DNA of 64,000 bases, taken from the NCBI RefSeq assembly GCF_002343915.1, contig NZ_NETK01000001.1, positions 2,304,001 through 2,368,000 of the forward strand, given 5' to 3'. Position 1 is the stretch's first letter, and each line of letters begins with the position of its first letter. The position numbers and the translations under genes were made by a program. Shown here piece after piece: positions 56,628 through 64,000 of this stretch. This DNA is from Nannocystis exedens. GTDB taxonomy: Bacteria; Myxococcota_A; Polyangia; Nannocystales; Nannocystaceae. The notes under the pieces are model-generated. The model saw nothing but the letters and a program-made list of their open reading frames with translations. It was not told the DNA's origin and made no database searches.

Positions 56628-58383
56628 TCCGGATTTCTCACGACGGATAGCTGGGGCCCGCCAAGCGGCTGTTCGGCGGCTTGGCGGAAGGTCGTTGGAC
56701 GTCATCGACGTGAGCCGCAAGGCCGCGCTCATTACGCCTGGGGCTGGCGCGAGAACGAGCTGTAAGCGGGATTACAAAGCCGGCTCCGCGTTCTGAGAGA
56801 CATGCTCCTAAGGACAGACGAATCCCGGCGCGCAGCGCAGCGCACCATTGTGTGACGGACGGCGAGGGCCGTCAGCGTCTCATGACGTGATGACGGTGGA
56901 GGTTCTCGAGGACGCGCCACCACACGTGCTGGAGTGGGAAGACTGAGCTTAGGGAGACGCGGATCCTGCGGACCGAGGCGGTGACGATGGCGCCGATCTT
57001 GAGCAGCCGCGTGCGGATCGTGGAGACCTGGGCGTGGGCGAGCTCGGTGCCGGCGAGGGCGAGTCGGCGGAGCTCGTTGAGGATCATGTAGGCGACGGAC
57101 GAGAGCCACAGGCGGAGCTGGTTGGCGCGCAGCGTGTGGGCGCTGGTGCGGTCGGCGAAGAGGCCGAGTTGCTGCTCCTTGATCCTGTTCTCCATGTCTC
57201 CGCGAGCGCAGTAGAGGTCCTCGTAGAGCGAGCGCGCGTCGTACTCGTCATGCGAGAGGTTGGTGGCGACGAAGCGCGGATTCTCCTTGTCCGTCGTGTA
57301 CTCGGCCTTGCCGACCACCCGGCGCTCTCGCGACCACGTCCGGTTGGTCTCGTAGCGAAAGTCCTTGAAGACGCGTGCTTCCTTGCCGGTCTGCTCGGAG
57401 GTGGTGCGGGCCTGCGTCATCTCGTCCTCGATCTCGGCGATCAGGCGCGAGTTCTTCTGCAGGCCGAGGACGAAGAAGAGGCCGTTGTCCTCGCACCAGC
57501 GCATGACCTCGTCGCGGCAGAAGCCGGAATCGCCGCGCACGATGATCCGGACGGCCGGCCAGCGAGCGAGGATCTGACTGACGATCCTCTCGAGCTCCTC
57601 GACCGCGCCGCTGACTGGCTGCTTGTCGGCGGTGTTCAGCGCGGCGCCAAGGATGAAGTCGCCGCAGAAGACGTACAGCGGCAGGTAGCAGTAGCTGTCG
57701 TAGAAGCCATGGAAGAAGCGACCCTCCTGCTTGCCGTGTACGGGGTCGTCCGTCGCGTCGAGATCGAGGACGATCTCGGCGGGCGGCCGATCGTGCGCGG
57801 CCAGGAAGGTGTCGACGAAGAGGCGCTGAATCCCGTGGTCGTCGTAGCTGATCTTCTTGTAGCGCTCGTCGCCGGCCACCGTGGGCTTCGCCAGCTCCAG
57901 GCGGTTCAGCGTGCTCTTGCCCGCCAGCGCATGGCCCCGGTCGCGCACCCGCTTGCGCTGCTCGCCGGTCGGATCGGCCTTGCCTATCGCCAGCGCGAGC
58001 AAGGCATCGTCGCGGAGCACGTCGTGGTCGTTCAGGTCCTCGTAACCACACAGCAGGCCCAGCACGCGCTGCGCGAGCAGTTCCTCGACGGTGTGCTCGA
58101 CCCGGCTCGGGTCGCGGTGGTCCCGAAAGCAGGCCGCGAAGTCCCGAAACACACCTGAACTCTTGGTCAGCTCGCGCAGCAACAGCAGGCCGCCGTCCGA
58201 GCTGACCCGCCCGGCGTCGAAGGCGGCCTCGACACGCCTCCGCCCGGCCGGTTGAAAATCGAACTCGGTGCGGATACACCTTGTCGTGTTCCGGCCGTAC
58301 CCCTGGGTGGTCAGCAATCGTTTCACACCCGCTCGAACTCGGGAAGTGCGGCCGGAATTCCTTCCCGTGGTGAGAAATCCGGA
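56628..58383 (-). mobile_element. IS1380-family element, copy 2 (1756 bp)
   Basis: Terminal repeats TCCGGATTTCTCACGACGG (left) and TCCGGATTTCTCACCACGG (right, read inward), flanked by TTAG at 56624-56627 and 58384-58387. Same family and near-identical to 20341-22097. Inserted at the 3' end of pit in opposite orientation. Confidence 0.9.
56872..58326 (-). CDS. IS1380-family transposase, copy 2
   Basis: 484 residues, same length as the copy at 20586 with about six substitutions (for example FDAGRVSS for FDGGRVSS, ELTKSSG for ELTESSG, NLSHDEYD for NLSQDEYD). All catalytic-region blocks are present (LDLDATDDPVHGKQEG, RGDSGFCRDEVMRWCE, CARGDMENRIKEQQLG). Probably functional. Confidence 0.92.
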   Translation of the reverse strand: MKRLLTTQGYGRNTTRCIRTEFDFQPAGRRRVEAAFDAGRVSSDGGLLLLRELTKSSGVFRDFAACFRDHRDPSRVEHTVEELLAQRVLGLLCGYEDLNDHDVLRDDALLALAIGKADPTGEQRKRVRDRGHALAGKSTLNRLELAKPTVAGDERYKKISYDDHGIQRLFVDTFLAAHDRPPAEIVLDLDATDDPVHGKQEGRFFHGFYDSYCYLPLYVFCGDFILGAALNTADKQPVSGAVEELERIVSQILARWPAVRIIVRGDSGFCRDEVMRWCEDNGLFFVLGLQKNSRLIAEIEDEMTQARTTSEQTGKEARVFKDFRYETNRTWSRERRVVGKAEYTTDKENPRFVATNLSHDEYDARSLYEDLYCARGDMENRIKEQQLGLFADRTSAHTLRANQLRLWLSSVAYMILNELRRLALAGTELAHAQVSTIRTRLLKIGAIVTASVRRIRVSLSSVFPLQHVWWRVLENLHRHHVMRR

Positions 58384-58440
58384 TTAGCGCGGCGTCGCGC
58401 CCGGGCGAGCGGCTACAATGCGCGCCCGGAGGTCGCTTCG

Positions 58441-58722
58441 ATGCGCAGCAGGTCCTCGCTCCTCGTGCCGGTGTTCGCCATCGCGGCTGTCGCTTGCGAC
58501 AAGTCGACCACGCCGCCCGACGCCGACGTCGGCGGCACCTACCGCCTCACCCGCGAGACGCCCTTCTTCGACAGCGGCTGCGAGCAGGACCGCCTCGGCG
58601 ACGGCAAGCTGCCGTCCAAGACCCGCTTCACGCTGGTCGCGGCCCGCCCCGGCTGCTGGACGATCAAGCTCGACGACGAGGACGAGACCTACATCGTACC
58701 GACGCACGTGCGCGCCGAGTGA
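58441..58722 (+). CDS. Small lipoprotein
   Basis: 93 residues from ATG 58441 with GGAGG about nine bases upstream. Lipobox AAVAC (near Cys19), a short linker (DKSTTPPDADVGG), then one compact domain (TYRLTRETPFFDSGCEQDRL; SKTRFTLVAARPGCWTIKLD; DETYIVPTHVRAE) with two Cys likely paired; it looks like a small beta barrel. No family recognised. It lies 54 bp after the right target duplication of the IS1380 copy, so before the insertion it followed pit closely. Confidence 0.68.
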   Translation: MRSRSSLLVPVFAIAAVACDKSTTPPDADVGGTYRLTRETPFFDSGCEQDRLGDGKLPSKTRFTLVAARPGCWTIKLDDEDETYIVPTHVRAE

Positions 58723-59044
58723 CGCGCGACGCGGCCTCTCTTCGCGTCGGCCGCCCGGCCGCCTGACCTGCGGCGAGACGCGGTGATCTCGAGCTCGTCC
58801 TCGCCTCGACGACCGCGCGAGCGGGCGACGCCCCCGCCGCTCGTCGTCGCGTCGCCTGCTCGCCGCCCCGCCGCGGACGCCTCGGCCGCTGCACCGCGCG
58901 ATCGACCGGGCGCAGGGGGTCACGGCGGCTCGCCGCGTGGTCCGCGGCACAGCGGCGAGGCGCCCGCGGTAGCCGGGCGCGGACTTGGTTTCAGACTCTC
59001 CCGCAGGACGTCGCGCCTGCCGCGGCTCCGAGGGGGCGAGCGAG

Positions 59045-59515
59045 ATGGTGCGACGCATGTGCTTGGCCGCGGGCATGGCCGGTCTCCTGGCCATCGGGAC
59101 AGCTTGCGATCTGGTCGCCGCGCCGCCCCCGCCGCCGCCGTGCGGCGCGCCGGGCGACGCGCCGTGCCCGTTCGGGACTCAGTGCGAGGACGACCCCGAC
59201 GACGACTGCGACCCGCTGCGCGCCGCCTGCCGCGGCCGCTGCGAGGCGGTCCCGTGCGGCGAGGCGCTCGGGCTCGGCTGCGCCGAAGGACAGGTCTGCA
59301 TCGACGACCCGCACGACGACTGCCAGCAGTTCGCCGGCGGCCCGACCTGCCCCGGCGTGTGCGCCGAGCTCCCCCGCCCGGTCCTGTGCGCCGAGCCGGG
59401 CCGCACGTTCGTGTCGCACAGCCAGGACCTGTGCCAGCAGATCTTGTTCATCTGCGAAATCGGGTGGGTCCCGTTCTACAACAGCTGCGGCTGCGGCTGT
59501 CAGTTCCTCGGCTGA
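59045..59515 (+). CDS. Cys-rich lipoprotein
   Basis: 156 residues from ATG 59045; an upstream in-frame ATG at 58985 lacks a good signal. Lipobox LLAIGTAC, a Pro run, then repeated Cys modules of the form CPFGTQCEDDPDDDCD...CRGRCE and CAEGQVCIDDPHDDCQ...CPGVCAE, ending with a different C-terminal module (CQQILFICEIGWVPFYNSCG-C-G-C). The duplicated C-x5-C-x-DDPxDDC unit resembles Kazal- or Pacifastin-like small disulfide folds, but I cannot assign one. It is followed by a large perfect inverted repeat. Confidence 0.72.
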   Translation: MVRRMCLAAGMAGLLAIGTACDLVAAPPPPPPCGAPGDAPCPFGTQCEDDPDDDCDPLRAACRGRCEAVPCGEALGLGCAEGQVCIDDPHDDCQQFAGGPTCPGVCAELPRPVLCAEPGRTFVSHSQDLCQQILFICEIGWVPFYNSCGCGCQFLG

Positions 59516-59520
59516 GCGGA

Positions 59521-59650
59521 GGGCCAGTGATTCGGGCTCGCACGCGGTCTCGCCACGCAGGTCACGCGCCCGCCGGGCGCGTCTCGGGCTAACCCGTCCA
59601 GCGAGCGACAGCCCCTGCGAGGGGCCCGCACGAGCCCGAATCACTGGCCC
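59521..59650. repeat. Perfect 20-bp inverted repeat, 90-bp spacer
   Basis: Left arm GGGCCAGTGATTCGGGCTCG (59521-59540) and right arm its exact reverse complement (59631-59650). The spacer holds a second hairpin (CGCGCCCGCCGGGCGCG). It begins six bases after the stop at 59515, so it could fold in RNA as a long terminator-like stem, or be a small MITE-like element. No flanking duplication was found. Confidence 0.75.
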
Positions 59651-59689
59651 CCCGCTCGCGAGGTTCTGGAGAGGCTCCGGGCGCCTCGT

Positions 59690-60037
59690 GACATGCGCTT
59701 GAAGACATGTCCCCTCGCCAGGCCCCGGGACCCGGGCGGCGACGCCGAGCAGCCCGCGATGACGTCCTTGAAAAGACACGTCCCACCGCGCCCCGAGACC
59801 CCGCTGCCCGGTGAGTCGCCCGCGCTGACGAGTCCTGAAAGACGTGTGCCGCCACGCCCCCGCGGCCTCGCTGCCCCGCCGAGCAGCCCGCGATCCCATG
59901 TCTGAAGAGCCATCTTCCGCCGCCCCCCGCGGCCTCGCTGCCCCGCCGAGCAGCCCGCGATCACATGTTCCAAGAGACATACTCATCACCGTCGGCCCCG
60001 CGGCGGCCCGTGATCACATGTCCGCAAGGACATGCTC
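59690..60037. repeat. Array of six diverged CATG/ACGT hairpin units
   Basis: Palindromic cores recur near 59690, 59761, 59828, 59895, 59961 and 60014, mostly 65-71 bp apart. Examples are GACATG-CGCTTGAAGA-CATGTC (first) and CATGTCC-GCAA-GGACATG (last, a perfect 7-bp stem). Spacers are also related: CCTCGCTGCCCCGCCGAGCA occurs twice, followed by GCCCGCGAT. It lies between the convergent lipoprotein (59045) and sigma factor (60121) genes. Confidence 0.7.
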
Positions 60038-60120
60038 CCTCGTTCCACCTCGCTCCGCCTGCGCGACCTACCACCGCAGGCTCGCCCGGGCCCGCTTCGA
60101 TCGGCTCCGATGCCCCGCGC

Positions 60121-60990
60121 CTACTCGCGCCCCGCGCCGCGGAACAGCCCGCTCATCGACAGCTCGAGCTGGCTGCGCACGAGGCCGAGGATGCTGTCGA
60201 CCTCTTCGCGCCGGATCTTGAGCTGGCGCTCGAGCAGCGCCTGCGTCTCGCGCAGCAGCGCCTCGCGGCCGCGCGTGACCCAGCGGGCCGCGGTCGCCCG
60301 GTGGACGCCGTAGACCGCGGCGATCCGGTCGATGCTCAGGCGGTCGAGGAAGTACAGGCGCAGCACGTTGCGCTCGTCGGTGCCGAGGCCGGCCAGCGCG
60401 TCGCGCAGCGCCTGCTCGACCTCGCGGCGGTACTGCGACTTGAGGAACGACAGCTCGGGGTCGGGCGACGCGGGGTGCTGCGCCTCGTCGAGCTCCGGCG
60501 CGGGCACAAGCCGGTCGGCGCGCGCCTGCTCGCGGAAGTTGAGGGCCATCCGCACCGCCGCGACCCGCAACCACCCGCCGAGCGGGCCACGGCCGGCGTA
60601 GTCCCCGATCTTCGCCGGCGCGCCCGGGCGGCCGACCAGCAGCTTCTCCCACAGCGCCTGGCGCAGGTCGTCGCGCTGGGCCGCCGGCACGTTGCGGCTC
60701 TTCAGCACCGCCTCGAGCTCGGCGCCGTGGCGGGCCTGGAGGGCCGCCGACGCGCCCGCGACGCGCAGGTGGCAGGCGCACGCGAGGTAGAAGTCGGCCG
60801 CGTGCAGGGCCGCGAGCTCGGCCGCGTGGCGCTCGGCGTGGGCGACGAAGTCCGCGCGCGCCACGTCGAGGTCGGGCCAGGCGGCGCGCCCCTCGGCGTA
60901 CAGGCGGGCCAGCAGCGCCTCGGCGGAGACATCGGAGCCGGCTTCCGTCGCGCCCACGGCCGCGTCGTCGAGGATGGTCGCGTCGCGCAT
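60121..60990 (-). CDS. RNA polymerase sigma factor, ECF-like, myxobacterial type
   Basis: 289 residues from ATG 60990. A long N-terminal extension (1-70), then region 2-like helices (DFYLACACHLRVAGA; VPAAQRDDLRQALWEKLLVG; GGWLRVAAVRMALNFREQAR) and a clear region 4 HTH (LGTDERNVLRLYFLDRLSID; RIAAVYGVHRATAARWVTRG). The C-terminus (VRSQLELSMSGLFRGAG) matches the relic at 45940. These sigma-70-like factors are typically found next to Ser/Thr kinase genes in this lineage. It lies about 200 bp downstream of the kinase gene on the same strand, so it is likely co-transcribed and may be controlled by it. Confidence 0.83.
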   Translation of the reverse strand: MRDATILDDAAVGATEAGSDVSAEALLARLYAEGRAAWPDLDVARADFVAHAERHAAELAALHAADFYLACACHLRVAGASAALQARHGAELEAVLKSRNVPAAQRDDLRQALWEKLLVGRPGAPAKIGDYAGRGPLGGWLRVAAVRMALNFREQARADRLVPAPELDEAQHPASPDPELSFLKSQYRREVEQALRDALAGLGTDERNVLRLYFLDRLSIDRIAAVYGVHRATAARWVTRGREALLRETQALLERQLKIRREEVDSILGLVRSQLELSMSGLFRGAGRE

Positions 60991-61191
60991 CGCTCGGGCG
61001 CGACGATACTGCCCGGCCCCCGGGCCGTAAAGCCGCGATGCCCCGCACGCCGCGCGCGGCTCGTCGGCGTGGACGCGCTCGCATCAGCGCGTCGCCAGCC
61101 GTGCTCCCGACTCGTCCCGCGCAACATGGGCTCGCAGCAGCGCTCGCCGGCCGTGCACATCTCCACGCGTCCCGAGCCGCGCGCGCTCGCC

Positions 61192-64000
<2,809 letters not shown>

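Noticed and set aside
58783..59592. Plus-strand 269-codon Arg-rich frame
   Set aside because: Overlaps the Cys-rich lipoprotein gene at 59045 in another frame and has no signal or domain.
59690..60037. CRISPR array
   Set aside because: The repeated part is variable and palindromic while the spacer is conserved, the reverse of a CRISPR, and no cas genes are present.

Overview
The window looks like a chromosomal segment of a myxobacterium (phylum Myxococcota), most likely a Nannocystis-type lineage. The pointers are very high GC with G/C-rich third codon positions, many lipoproteins with Thr/Ser/Asp/Gly-rich linkers after the lipobox, a MYXO-CTERM-type tail, secreted Cys-rich proteins, LDL-receptor class A modules, and a sigma factor next to a Ser/Thr kinase-TPR protein. 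This is inferred from protein style; no rRNA or other taxonomic marker is present.

Layout. (1) 1-26 kb is an accessory, decaying region. Secreted proteins and lipoproteins (1-400, 438-1262, 8010-9872, 13039-14301, 16235-17146, 25390-26232) alternate with gene relics and insertion sequences. A complete IS21-type element (2299-5725) interrupts a heme-binding-family gene, and a stack of four IS elements (18783-24844) is joined through CTAG tetranucleotides. (2) 26.8-32.5 kb is a compact minus-strand cytochrome c oxidase operon: ctaC with a fused heme c domain, a fused ctaD-ctaE, a small membrane protein, ctaG and a triheme cytochrome c. (3) 33-41 kb holds a DASS-type anion transporter, a large MerR-NB-ARC-TPR regulator, a small secreted Cys protein, and several relics (chrA, IS66, serine recombinase, a lipoprotein without a start). 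(4) 41.6-45.4 kb holds a bestrophin-family channel followed by a SulP-STAS-beta-carbonic-anhydrase fusion, a plausible bicarbonate/anion module. (5) 45.4-48.2 kb is a second patch of relics: sigma factor region 4, IS3 transposase, tyrosine recombinase. (6) 48.3-64 kb is gene-dense and mostly intact. It has a MacA-MacB-type efflux operon, a helical-repeat membrane protein, two coupled lipoproteins, a PiT phosphate transporter with a Pho-box-like site, a second IS1380-type copy placed exactly at the pit stop codon, two small lipoproteins, and a convergent sigma-factor / Ser-Thr-kinase-TPR pair that runs off the right edge.

No rRNA, tRNA or CRISPR array was recognised. The most distinctive signals outside genes are: the CTAG-linked IS stack; a 13-bp x 8 array at one end of the IS21 element; two CATG-rich short-repeat arrays in convergent intergenic regions (53602-53671 and 59690-60037); a perfect 20-bp inverted repeat (59521-59540 / 59631-59650); and three TGTCAC repeats at exact 11-bp spacing upstream of pit.

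Functional links. The cta genes encode a caa3-type terminal oxidase with its CuA assembly factor and an extra triheme electron donor. Bestrophin and SulP-CA may together move and interconvert bicarbonate. MacA/MacB form an energised efflux or lipoprotein-handling pump. The sigma factor and kinase are probably a signalling pair, and relics of two more such sigma genes suggest turnover of this family.
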